Part shown: piece after piece, positions 33,726 to 42,168 of the stretch
Numbering within the stretch: the stretch's first letter is position 1
Layout of the letters: each line of letters starts with the position of its first letter
NCBI GenBank assembly: GCA_943329665.2
Contig: CALQEU020000007.1
Location: forward strand, 62,001-126,000
Source: JAJTFW01 sp903922455
Lineage (GTDB): Bacteria; Bacteroidota; Bacteroidia; AKYH767-A; OLB10
Direction of reading: 5' to 3'
DNA: 64,000 bases
Made by a program: the position numbers and the translations under genes
Notes under the pieces: model-generated
Databases searched by the model: none
What the model saw: only the letters and a program-made list of their open reading frames with translations
Told to the model about the DNA's origin: nothing

Positions 33726-34228
33726 TACCAGTTGCTCACAGATTTATTAAATACGTCGTCTACTAATTGCTTACTCACTTCATCAATCAAAGTTAACTCT
33801 ACTTCCGCTAAACTTTTCTGACTGTCATAGTCGGCATAGCGTGTAAAAGTACTTTCAAAACTTTGTGTAGCATCTTTCGTATTGGTAAATTTTACCAGTA
33901 CGCTAATACTTAGGCGGTTTAATGCAGCAGTCTCGGTGCCTTGGATCGCAACAGGCTGTGCACGGTAGTCGCTGATATACCCTTCAAATTGAATATCTCC
34001 ATCGCGATCGACTTGCCTCAAAGAGGTTTGTGAGATGAACCGATCTTTAATTCTTTCGGTAAAAGCCTGACTTAAGGTAGGCTGTACTAAGGTTGCGCGG
34101 TTCGCAAAATATTGCACCGAAAATGTTTTTACTTCTGGTGAGATGGATGCACCGGAAAAGGAATACATCCCACAACCCGACAAAAAGGCGAGCATCACAA
34201 CAAAGCTAAAGTGGAATATTTTTTTCAT
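33725..34228 (-). CDS. lptE: LptE-like LPS assembly lipoprotein
   Basis: A 167-residue outer-membrane lipoprotein with lipobox LSGCG (Cys at residue 20) followed by MYSFSGASISPEVKTFSV, the conserved start of the Bacteroidota LptE family. LptE plugs the LptD barrel that inserts lipopolysaccharide in the outer leaflet. Its start overlaps the stop of the sigma54 activator gene by four bases, and its stop overlaps the next start, so translation is coupled on both sides. Confidence 0.88.
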   Translation of the reverse strand: MKKIFHFSFVVMLAFLSGCGMYSFSGASISPEVKTFSVQYFANRATLVQPTLSQAFTERIKDRFISQTSLRQVDRDGDIQFEGYISDYRAQPVAIQGTETAALNRLSISVLVKFTNTKDATQSFESTFTRYADYDSQKSLAEVELTLIDEVSKQLVDDVFNKSVSNW

Positions 34229-35442
34229 CCGTTGATCTCGTATTCTTTTATTTTACGATATAAAGTGCGCTCCGAAATACCTAATTCTTTTGCAGCATCT
34301 TTTCTCTTGCCTTTGTATTTGTCGAGCGCTTTACTAATCATTTCTTTTTCTTTGTCGGAAAGCGACAAGGTTTCATCCGCAAAGGATTCATGTGCGTCAA
34401 TCTTAATTGCCTTTGTAGAAAGCCTAACTCCCGGCTCGGTATCTATGAAGTTGTCGTCTTCATTGTCGTATGATTCGTGTTCAAAATGCGTTTGATCTTT
34501 CAGCGTATTGGTATTCCCCGACATAATACCCGAAACTACTTTTTTCAAATCGGTCAAGTCTTTTTTCATTTCGAAAAGCACTTTATATAACATTTCTCGC
34601 TCTGTAAATTCACCGTTACTATTGGTCACATCTTTCAATACCATCGCCATGGAATTGTTGTCATTGTTCGGTAAATATTTTAAAAGTACTTCAGGTGTAA
34701 TTTCTTTTTCTTTTTCTAAGATGGAAAGTTGCTCTGTCACATTCTTTAACTGTCGAACATTGCCTGGCCAGCGGTAGTTAATCAACAATTGCTGTGCTTC
34801 TGGTAAAAGATGAATTACCGGCATTTTATATTTATCGGCGAAGTCGGCCGCAAATTTTCTAAATAGTAAAAAGATATCTCCCTTTCGATCACGCAATGGC
34901 GGAACATGAATGGGAACTGTATTTAGTCGATAGTATAAGTCTTCTCTAAATTTCCCTCTTTCGATGGCTTCGGTTAATAGCACATTGGATGCGGCTACTA
35001 CACGCACATTGGTTTTTTGCATTTTGCTGGAGCCAACGCGAATAAACTCTCCCGTTTCTAATACGCGCAATAAACGCACTTGTGTCATGAGGGGTAATTC
35101 AGCTACTTCATCTAAAAAAATAGTGCCGCCATTTACTACTTCAAAATATCCTTTGCGTGCTTCATGTGCTCCTGTGAAAGAGCCTTTTTCGTGACCAAAT
35201 AATTCAGAATCGATGGTTCCTTCTGGAATAGCACCGCAGTTCACCGAAATATTAGGTCCGTGTTTTCGGCTGCTGAGGAAGTGAATGATCTGATGAAAAA
35301 TTTCTTTACCCGTTCCGCTTTCTCCAGAAATTAAAACCGAAAGATCGGTAGGTGCTACTTGTCGTGCAATATCGATGGCATGATCTAACAGCGGTGAGTT
35401 ACCGATAATTCCAAATCTATTTTTTAGTTCTTGTAGTTTCAT
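34225..35442 (-). CDS. Sigma54-dependent transcriptional activator without receiver domain
   Basis: A 405-residue bacterial enhancer-binding protein. The AAA+ domain starts almost at the N-terminus: Walker A GESGTGKE at 40-47, the sigma54-contact loop GSFTGA at 87-92 (consensus GAFTGA, so Ala to Ser), and Walker B IFLDE at 108-112. A linker of about 100 residues leads to a Fis-type helix-turn-helix at 370-402 (KRKDAAKELGISERTLYRKI). There is no receiver, GAF or PAS domain, so activity must be set by its level or by a partner protein. It lies in the miaB-lptE-secG operon with ATGA overlaps on both sides, an arrangement conserved in Bacteroidota. Its targets are unknown; groES is a candidate (see findings). 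Confidence 0.93.
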   Translation of the reverse strand: MKLQELKNRFGIIGNSPLLDHAIDIARQVAPTDLSVLISGESGTGKEIFHQIIHFLSSRKHGPNISVNCGAIPEGTIDSELFGHEKGSFTGAHEARKGYFEVVNGGTIFLDEVAELPLMTQVRLLRVLETGEFIRVGSSKMQKTNVRVVAASNVLLTEAIERGKFREDLYYRLNTVPIHVPPLRDRKGDIFLLFRKFAADFADKYKMPVIHLLPEAQQLLINYRWPGNVRQLKNVTEQLSILEKEKEITPEVLLKYLPNNDNNSMAMVLKDVTNSNGEFTEREMLYKVLFEMKKDLTDLKKVVSGIMSGNTNTLKDQTHFEHESYDNEDDNFIDTEPGVRLSTKAIKIDAHESFADETLSLSDKEKEMISKALDKYKGKRKDAAKELGISERTLYRKIKEYEING

Positions 35443-36947
35443 ACCGTAAATTGAAAATTAGTTTTCGGATATTTTTTTACGACTTCTCCAATCAGTGTGG
35501 CTACCGTTACTCGGGTGATAAGCACATCGGCACAATCACCGGGCTTCAAATCGCCGCATGGAAATACGACTACCGTGCCTTGTGTGTTTCTTCCAGAATA
35601 CATTTCCTTCGACTTCTTAGAAAATCCTTCGATCAGTACTTTGTATGTTTTTCCTATTGCATCCGCCGAGCGGTTTGCAGATAATACCTGTTGTAAATCG
35701 ACAATCTCCTGCAATCTTCTTCCTTTCACTTCTTCTGGAATATCGTCAACATATTTTTTTGCTGCAGCTGTTCCCGGACGCTCAGAGTATTTGAACATAA
35801 AGGAGAAGTGATAACCGGCCCATTTCATTAAGCTGATGGTTTCTTGATGTTCTTCTTCCGTCTCTCCACAAAATCCGCTGATGATATCGGTACTGATACC
35901 ACAGTTGGGAATAATTCTACGAATCGCTTCAATGCGATCAATGTATTGTTCACGCGTATAGCCGCGATTCATTCTTTCCAACATGCTACTGCTTCCGGCT
36001 TGAACAGGAAGGTGTACATACTTGCAAATATTTTCGTGTTTAGCAATGGAATGCAACACCGCATCCGTCATGTCACGCGGATTACTGGTTGAAAAACGAA
36101 CGAGCAAGTCTGGATGAACTCCCGCAACTAACTCTAATAAATCGGCGAAAGTGGTAAAACGTTTTTGTTCTTCAGATGGTAATAGATGATTGAGTGCTGC
36201 ATGCACAACGGTTTCCTCCAAATCTTTCTTTTGTCCGCCGCCCCAATAGAGGTAAGAATCGACATTTTGTCCGAGTAAAGTTACTTCGCGGTATCCATCT
36301 TCAAAAAGCTTTTTACATTCTGCTATTATACTTTCTGGATCACGTGAGCGCTCGCGTCCACGGGTAAAGGGCACCACACAAAACGAGCACATATTATCAC
36401 AACCGCGCATGATGGAAACATAGGCGATAATACCATTTGTTCCTAAACGTACGGGACTAATATCGGCATACGTTTCTTCGCGGCTTAGCAATACATTCAC
36501 TGCTTTTTGTCCGCCTTCCACTTGCTCAATTAAATTCGGTAAATCGCGATAAGCGTCTGGACCTGCAACAATATCGACCAACAACTCTTCCTCTAAAAAT
36601 TTCGATTTTAATCGTTCTGCCATGCAGCCGAGAACACCCACTATTAAGGAAGGATTTTGTTTTTTTAATTTCTTAAAATCTTGTAATCGCGTACGCACAC
36701 GCGTTTCTGCTTGATCACGAATAGCGCATGTGTTAATGAAAATAACATCAGCGGTTTTATAATCTTTTGTAGTTTCAAATCCGTTGCCGGTTAAGATAGA
36801 CGCTACTATTTCGCTGTCCGAAAAATTCATGGCGCAACCATAACTTTCCAAAAATAGTTTCTTGCCATTCAGGGGTGCTGCTACTTCCAGCATCAGGGCT
36901 TCCCCTTGGCGCTTTTCATCAATCACCTTATTTCCTTCGTGCAACAT
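35439..36947 (-). CDS. miaB: tRNA-2-methylthio-N6-dimethylallyladenosine synthase
   Basis: Radical SAM methylthiotransferase that modifies A37 of tRNAs reading UNN codons. It is 502 residues, somewhat longer than E. coli MiaB (474). The N-terminal UPF0004 domain holds three cluster cysteines (SYGCAMNFSDSE near 35-46, INTCAIRDQAETRVR and VLGCMAERL). The radical SAM motif C-x3-C-x2-C is RGCDNMCSFCVVPFTRGRERS at about 181-201, and a TRAM domain ends the protein. It is the first gene of the operon, and the next start overlaps its stop by four bases. Confidence 0.96.
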   Translation of the reverse strand: MLHEGNKVIDEKRQGEALMLEVAAPLNGKKLFLESYGCAMNFSDSEIVASILTGNGFETTKDYKTADVIFINTCAIRDQAETRVRTRLQDFKKLKKQNPSLIVGVLGCMAERLKSKFLEEELLVDIVAGPDAYRDLPNLIEQVEGGQKAVNVLLSREETYADISPVRLGTNGIIAYVSIMRGCDNMCSFCVVPFTRGRERSRDPESIIAECKKLFEDGYREVTLLGQNVDSYLYWGGGQKKDLEETVVHAALNHLLPSEEQKRFTTFADLLELVAGVHPDLLVRFSTSNPRDMTDAVLHSIAKHENICKYVHLPVQAGSSSMLERMNRGYTREQYIDRIEAIRRIIPNCGISTDIISGFCGETEEEHQETISLMKWAGYHFSFMFKYSERPGTAAAKKYVDDIPEEVKGRRLQEIVDLQQVLSANRSADAIGKTYKVLIEGFSKKSKEMYSGRNTQGTVVVFPCGDLKPGDCADVLITRVTVATLIGEVVKKYPKTNFQFTV

Positions 36948-36964
36948 GTTGTTTTTATGGACTG

Positions 36965-36972
36965 CAAAGATA
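36965..36972 (-). promoter_or_regulatory. Candidate -7 box of the miaB operon
   Basis: On the minus strand TATCTTTG matches TAnnTTTG, 17 bases before the miaB ATG. A TTG at 36994-36996 (minus) could serve as the -33 element and lies inside the palindrome at 36990-37004. Confidence 0.5.
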
Positions 36973-36989
36973 CATAAAATAGCACTCTA

Positions 36990-37004
36990 CTGACAAGATG
37001 TCAG
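36990..37004. promoter_or_regulatory. Perfect palindrome CTGACA-AGA-TGTCAG upstream of miaB
   Basis: A 15-base palindrome covers the expected -33 region of the miaB promoter. The same motif occurs twice, imperfectly, upstream of groES. A protein bound here would be expected to block RNA polymerase, so autoregulation by an operon product is possible. Confidence 0.5.
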
Positions 37005-37318
37005 ACTAAAAATTAAAGAAAAAATCAGGAAATAATGCCTTTATAACTAATAAATTAGGCTTTTCTACCACAATGAGGATTTTCATGAAACCAGTAAAAT
37101 TTCAAAATTAATAAGGTTGATATTCATTAATACATTAAACTTAATATCCGTGGCCGGTGAAATTTCTCGGACATTTCTCGGACATATTGCTTAATTAACG
37201 GACATTTATAGGTAAAGATATTTTGTAGATTTTTTTTCTCCTTGCTTTTTCAGAAGCGATTTCTCCAATAATTCGATTAAATCCCTTTCCAATATGTTTA
37301 TACATTCCGACTACTGTT

Positions 37319-37447
37319 TTACTTGGAGGTGTCAAAAAGTTCAGTCAACTGACTTTGGTTCATCCAAACGGACCCCTCTTTCGCAAAAAGGGATACTGAT
37401 GCCTTCCCATCAGGCGTGTTATAAATGATGATGTTTTTCTCTTCCAT
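37319..37447 (-). pseudogene. RhuM-family N-terminal fragment, nonsense-truncated
   Basis: ATG at 37445-37447 opens a 42-residue frame. Its pattern IIIYNTPDGKASVSLFAKEG, then VWMNQSQLTELFDTSK, matches the N-terminal DNA-binding part of RhuM-type proteins (typical sequence VWLTQAQMAELFDTTKQN). The frame stops at TAA exactly where family members have CAA (Gln), so one C-to-T change explains the stop. No recognisable RhuM sequence follows in any frame, so the rest has been lost or has decayed. Confidence 0.55.
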
Positions 37448-37512
37448 GGTAGGTTCTAAAATTAGAAAAGTTTTCGACTCCACTCAAGGCAAGCATTTTC
37501 GCCCTTTCGCAT

Positions 37513-37563
37513 TTTCGTGCTTTTCGCATTTTCGCGTCGGTGTAGAACTGCGAAGTAAAATTT
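37513..37563. repeat. Dispersed intergenic repeat, copy B
   Basis: Near-identical to 6999-7050 in the same orientation, with a few substitutions (for example CGCGTCGGTG against CGCGTCCCG). Confidence 0.75.
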
Positions 37564-37820
37564 AAGTTAATCCATTAAGTTTTTTCAAACAGTTCAAAGC
37601 ATAATATTGCCATTTTCCCATTTTGTGAAGTTCCTTTTTTTGAAAACGGGAGGAAATTGCCCAAACTTCCCTCGATTTTTATTCACCCTAAATATAATTA
37701 ATTCGCTGAATATCAATATAGTTATCTTGATAGTAGGGTAAGGGCTTGGGTGAATCATCATTTAATTTCTCTTAATTTGCGGCTCGATATACAAATCCCC
37801 TAAACAATAATATTACCCGA

Positions 37821-40511
37821 ATGGCAGATAATTTAGTGATTGTGGAGTCCCCTGCGAAGGCGAAAACGATTGAAGGATTTCTTGGAAAGGACTTTATTGT
37901 GAAGTCAAGTTTTGGTCACGTGCGCGACCTTGTGAAGAACGATAAAGCGATTGATGTAAATAATAATTTCACTCCTTTATATGAGGTGAGTGAGGACAAG
38001 TCGAAAGTAGTGGATGAACTCCGCCGTTTAGCGAAGAAAGCCAAAATGGTTTGGTTAGCGACGGATGAGGACCGCGAGGGAGAAGCCATCTCATGGCATC
38101 TTTATGAAGCCCTCGAACTGAAGAAATCAAATACAAAACGTATCGTTTTTCATGAGATTACGAAGAAAGCTATTTTAGATGCTGTAGCGAATCCGCGCTT
38201 TATTGATATGCATATGGTGGATGCTCAACAAGCACGCCGTATCCTCGACCGCTTAGTGGGTTTTGAATTATCACCCATCTTATGGAAAAAAGTAAAACCA
38301 AGTTTATCTGCAGGTCGTGTGCAATCGGTTTCGGTGAAGCTGATTGTAGAGCGCGAACGTGATGTAGAAGCCTTTGATAGTAAATCAGCATTCCGTGTCA
38401 TCGCATTGTTTAATGTTAAAGATAAGAACGGAAACTCATCTACCTTGAAAGCAGAGTTGCCACAGCGATTTGCGAAGAAAGGCGATGCGGAAGATTTTCT
38501 TAAAAAATTAGCAAACGCAACGCATAAAATTGATAATTTAGAGGTAAAACCTGGAAAGAAAAGTCCATCTGCTCCCTTTACCACCTCTACTTTGCAACAG
38601 GAAGCTTCTCGTAAATTAGGTTTTAGTGTATCGCAAACCATGGTGGTAGCACAGAAGCTTTATGAGAGTGGAAAGATTACGTATATGAGAACGGATTCGG
38701 TGAATCTTTCTCAAACCGCTCTTGATGGAGCGAAGGAAGCCGTACTTAAAATGTACGGGAAAGAATATTCGAATCCACGACAGTATAAGAATAAGAATGC
38801 AAGTGCTCAAGAGGCGCATGAAGCCATTCGTCCTACCGATTTTCAGACTACAGCGATCGACGGAGAAAACTCGGAAAAGCGTTTGTATGATTTGATTTGG
38901 AAGCGTTCTATTTCGAGTCAGATGAGTGAAGCTGTGTTGGAAAAGACAGTAGTGAGTATTGGAAATAATAAATCGAAAGATATTTTTAATGCCACGGGTG
39001 AAGTAGTTCGTTTCGACGGATTTTTACGCGTGTACATGGAAGGTACGGATGACGAAAATGAAGAGAACGAAAAAGTAGAAACAGGTTTGTTACCTCCATT
39101 AAAAGTGGGTCAAGAGCTCGACTTGGATGTAATGACAGCTACCGAAAAGTTTTCGTTACCCCCTGCCCGTTATACGGAAGCAAGCTTGGTAAAGAAGTTG
39201 GAAGAACTAGGTATCGGTCGCCCTTCTACCTACGCACCTACCATCTCCACCATTCAAAAACGTGGCTATGTGATAAAGGAAGATCGCATGGGTAAGGATC
39301 GAAAGTTTGAAGTGTTTACCTTAAAGAATGGAAAAGTTTCGGGCGAAGTGAAGACGGAAACGTATGGCACTGAAAAATCCAAAATGTTTCCTTCGGATAT
39401 AGGTACCGTAGTGACCGATTTCTTGAGTCAGCATTTTCCAGTAATCATGGATTATAACTTCACGGCTACAGTAGAAAAAGACTTCGACGAAATTTCAGAT
39501 GGGAATTTGGTGTGGACAAAAATGATCAAGAAGTTTTATGGTCCTTTTCATAAATCAGTAGAAGAGACAGAGCAAAATAGTGAGCGTGCTACCGGTGAAC
39601 GTGAATTGGGAACTGATCCAAAATCAGGAAGAAAAGTAATTGCACGTATCGGAAAATTTGGTCCGTTGGTGCAGATCAACGCAGAAACAGAAGAGGACAA
39701 ACCACAGTATGCTCGATTGCGAACTGGTCAGCGGTTGGAGACGATTACCATAGAAGAAGCGTTAGATTTGTTTAAGATGCCTCGTAACTTGGGGCAATAT
39801 GAAAATATTGATATCACCATTGGCATTGGACGTTTTGGTCCGTATGCGAAGATGGATGGATTGTTTGCATCACTCGGAAAAGAAGATGATCCTTACACCA
39901 TCGATTTTAATCGTGCCATTGAACTCATCGAACTCAAAAGAAAAATTGAGCGTGAACGTGTCATCAAAATTTTCAAGGAGCGTGAAGATGTGCAAGTGTT
40001 GAAAGGAAGATGGGGACCCTATTTAGTAGTAGATGGTAATAATTACCGTTTACCGAAGGAAGCGATTGCAGAAAAATTAACGTTAGAAGAATGTTTAGAC
40101 ATTGCAGCCAATACAAAACCTAGTCCGGGCAAGAAAAAATTTGCTAAGAAAGGTGCTGCAGCAAAAACGGCAGCGAAAAAAACATCAGCAAAAAAAGCTC
40201 CGACAAAACAAGCTCCAATGAAGCAAGCCGCCGCCGCTAAACCAGCTGCCAAGAAAGCAGCCAAAAAAAAAGTAGCGACTAAAGAAATTGTTGTTGCGAA
40301 AGCTCCTGCAAAGAAATCGCCAGCGAAAAAATCTCCTGCGAAAAAAGTAACCGTGAGTAAAGCACCTGCAAAAAAAGTAGCAGCGAAAAAAAGTCCAGCA
40401 AAAAAAGTAGTCGCTAAAAAAGCAGTGAAAGCTCCTGCGAAGAAAGCGCCAGTGAAGAAAGCTCCTGCAAAGAAAGTGGCTGCAAAAAAGACCGTAAAGA
40501 AAAAGCGATAA
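37821..40511 (+). CDS. topA: DNA topoisomerase I with Lys/Ala-rich tail
   Basis: Type IA topoisomerase that relaxes negative supercoils. It is 896 residues. The Toprim domain begins at once (NLVIVESPAKAKTIEGFLG), and LATDEDREGEAISWHL carries the metal-binding acidic residues. The active-site tyrosine is Tyr288 in TYMRTDSVN, and EAHEAIRPTD follows. C-terminal topoisomerase repeats (for example GRKVIARIGKFGPLVQI and KMDGLFASLGKEDDPYTI) replace the zinc ribbons of E. coli TopA. From about residue 770 the protein is a 125-residue tail of Lys/Ala/Pro repeats (KKAPAKKVAAKK type), like the SWIB protein at 1444-1971, which should raise DNA affinity. In Bacteroidota, topA often precedes an arginase-like gene and gldK, as here. 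Confidence 0.96.
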   Translation: MADNLVIVESPAKAKTIEGFLGKDFIVKSSFGHVRDLVKNDKAIDVNNNFTPLYEVSEDKSKVVDELRRLAKKAKMVWLATDEDREGEAISWHLYEALELKKSNTKRIVFHEITKKAILDAVANPRFIDMHMVDAQQARRILDRLVGFELSPILWKKVKPSLSAGRVQSVSVKLIVERERDVEAFDSKSAFRVIALFNVKDKNGNSSTLKAELPQRFAKKGDAEDFLKKLANATHKIDNLEVKPGKKSPSAPFTTSTLQQEASRKLGFSVSQTMVVAQKLYESGKITYMRTDSVNLSQTALDGAKEAVLKMYGKEYSNPRQYKNKNASAQEAHEAIRPTDFQTTAIDGENSEKRLYDLIWKRSISSQMSEAVLEKTVVSIGNNKSKDIFNATGEVVRFDGFLRVYMEGTDDENEENEKVETGLLPPLKVGQELDLDVMTATEKFSLPPARYTEASLVKKLEELGIGRPSTYAPTISTIQKRGYVIKEDRMGKDRKFEVFTLKNGKVSGEVKTETYGTEKSKMFPSDIGTVVTDFLSQHFPVIMDYNFTATVEKDFDEISDGNLVWTKMIKKFYGPFHKSVEETEQNSERATGERELGTDPKSGRKVIARIGKFGPLVQINAETEEDKPQYARLRTGQRLETITIEEALDLFKMPRNLGQYENIDITIGIGRFGPYAKMDGLFASLGKEDDPYTIDFNRAIELIELKRKIERERVIKIFKEREDVQVLKGRWGPYLVVDGNNYRLPKEAIAEKLTLEECLDIAANTKPSPGKKKFAKKGAAAKTAAKKTSAKKAPTKQAPMKQAAAAKPAAKKAAKKKVATKEIVVAKAPAKKSPAKKSPAKKVTVSKAPAKKVAAKKSPAKKVVAKKAVKAPAKKAPVKKAPAKKVAAKKTVKKKR

Positions 40512-40643
40512 ATCGATAATAGCGAGTAGATGATACTACGTACTGCGTAGGATAAGCGACATACTGTGTACTATGAAGGTCAAGGCCGAAGTAGTAAAAC
40601 ATCAAAAGCATTAGAGTATTTAACATTAAATGTCGTATATGTA

Positions 40644-41825
40644 ATGAACGAAGCAGTAGAAGGGTATTTTGAACCAATACGTCCAGAATTATTATTAGGT
40701 CAGCAATTGGCCACCTCATCCGATTGCCTTGGGAGTTTTGTTTCCGCCTTCACCGATGAGCGTTCGTTCCCTTCGTTTGAAGGAGCTAAAATTGCACTGA
40801 TTGGAGTAGGGGAGTCGAGAGGAAGTTTAGTGAACAAAGGTTGTTCAACTGGGCCTGATCGCATTCGTGAAAAATTTTATCGTCTCAAGCGTCATCAATA
40901 CCCCTTGCCCATCATCGACCTTGGAAATTTACGCTTAGGGCATTCCATCAACGATACCTATTCAGCCATTGCCACCGTAGTATGTGAGTTGCTTGGTGCA
41001 CGAATCATTCCCATTATTTTAGGCGGGAGTCAGGATTTAACGTACGGACATTATTCGGGATACAAATTAGCAGAGCAAATTATCAATATTGTTGCGCTTG
41101 ATTCGAAATTTGATTTAGGGATTCCAGAGGACGATGTCAATAGTGATACCTACCTAGGAAAAATAATTTTAGAGCAGCCTAATTACCTCTTTAATTTCAG
41201 CAATCTCGGATATCAAAGTTACTTTACGGGGGTTGAAAACGTAGCCCTTATGAAAAAACTACATTTTGAAACCTACCGTTTAGGACAAGTACGAACGGAT
41301 ATTCAAGAGACAGAGCCTGTGGTAAGAAATGCGGATTTACTCTCGGTAGATTTATCCGTAGTTCGACAAAGTGACGCGCCAGGCAATGCCAATGCTACTC
41401 CCAACGGATTATATGGGGAAGAGTTTTGCCAAATTTTGATGTATGCGGGATTGAGTGATAAACTTAGCGGCTTAGGTTTGTACGAATACAATCCCGAATT
41501 CGACCGTAATGGTCAGTCGGCCGACTTATACGCTCAAGGCATTTGGTATTTCCTAGAGGGAATTGGAATGCGGAAGATGGATTTACCCTTAGCCAATCCC
41601 AATAATTACACTACCTACCGAGTAACGATGGAAGAAATTGAGCAAGAGATTACCTTCATCAAAAGCATGAAAACGGAGCGATGGTGGATTAAATTACCGA
41701 CTGACAATTCCAAAAATCGATATGTGAGTCAGCATTTATTACCCTGTTCCTACAAAGATTATCAGCAAGCGTGCAACAACGAAGTTCCGGAGCGTTGGTG
41801 GAATGCGGTACATAAAATGGTTTAA
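40644..41825 (+). CDS. Arginase-family pseudoenzyme (formimidoylglutamase-like)
   Basis: A 393-residue ureohydrolase-fold protein. The start ATG at 40644 gives MNEAVEGYFEPI; the frame is open 78 bases further upstream but the leader there looks non-coding. Fold landmarks are easy to align, but the manganese ligands are degenerate. GGDHS is GGSQD at 127-131 (His to Gln). DAHxD is DSKFD at 153-157 (His to Lys). SxDxDxxDP is SVDLSVVRQSDAP at 234-246 (second Asp to Ser). It is therefore unlikely to be an active arginase or formimidoylglutamase, despite the common database name. It sits between topA and the T9SS operon, an arrangement I recall as common in Bacteroidota, which suggests a retained non-catalytic role. 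Confidence 0.85.
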   Translation: MNEAVEGYFEPIRPELLLGQQLATSSDCLGSFVSAFTDERSFPSFEGAKIALIGVGESRGSLVNKGCSTGPDRIREKFYRLKRHQYPLPIIDLGNLRLGHSINDTYSAIATVVCELLGARIIPIILGGSQDLTYGHYSGYKLAEQIINIVALDSKFDLGIPEDDVNSDTYLGKIILEQPNYLFNFSNLGYQSYFTGVENVALMKKLHFETYRLGQVRTDIQETEPVVRNADLLSVDLSVVRQSDAPGNANATPNGLYGEEFCQILMYAGLSDKLSGLGLYEYNPEFDRNGQSADLYAQGIWYFLEGIGMRKMDLPLANPNNYTTYRVTMEEIEQEITFIKSMKTERWWIKLPTDNSKNRYVSQHLLPCSYKDYQQACNNEVPERWWNAVHKMV

Positions 41826-42168
41826 AAAATTATTTTTTTCTCCTAGAGGCCTTTTTATTTTTTTAAATATTCACAATTTTCTTCAAGGAAATCGTGCTTT
41901 TGAATCACTGCATCCTTCAAGATATTTGATGTTTTCACACGTAAATGGCAAGAATTAGGTTGGCTATGGTACTTAAAATACTAATAATCAATATATTTTA
42001 ATAATTTTAAATTATTCGAAGTTATCATCAAATCGCTATTTTAGTCCCACCTCAAAGAGAGTATTGGAAGCTTTTAAAAAAAAGCAAGCTTTCTTGTACT
42101 TTTTGGGTATGTTGAGAATATTTATTTACTTTATCCCCCCAAACCAACTCGAAACCTATATCATCTGT
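41826..42168. other. Leader region of the T9SS operon
   Basis: No gene is seen in these 343 AT-rich bases. TATTTTAG near 42038-42045 is a weak -7-like box, about 125 bases before the porP start. An upstream in-frame extension of porP to 42064 is not used because the ATG at 42169 starts a proper signal peptide. Confidence 0.45.

Larger units (their letters stand above)
36948..37820. other. Long spacer between miaB and topA
   Basis: This 873-base spacer has no intact gene. From left to right it holds the miaB promoter and palindrome, an AT-rich stretch, three near-direct CGGACAT motifs at 37168-37205, an open stretch on the minus strand (about 37195-37340) of unknown origin, a truncated RhuM-like fragment (37319-37447), a dispersed repeat (37513-37563) and the AT-rich leader of topA. 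It looks like a graveyard of decayed accessory DNA. Confidence 0.65.

Noticed and set aside
37195..37340. Minus-strand frame with MYKHIGKGFNRIIGEI
   Set aside because: No intact start or recognisable family; it may be a decayed end of a lost gene but cannot be supported.
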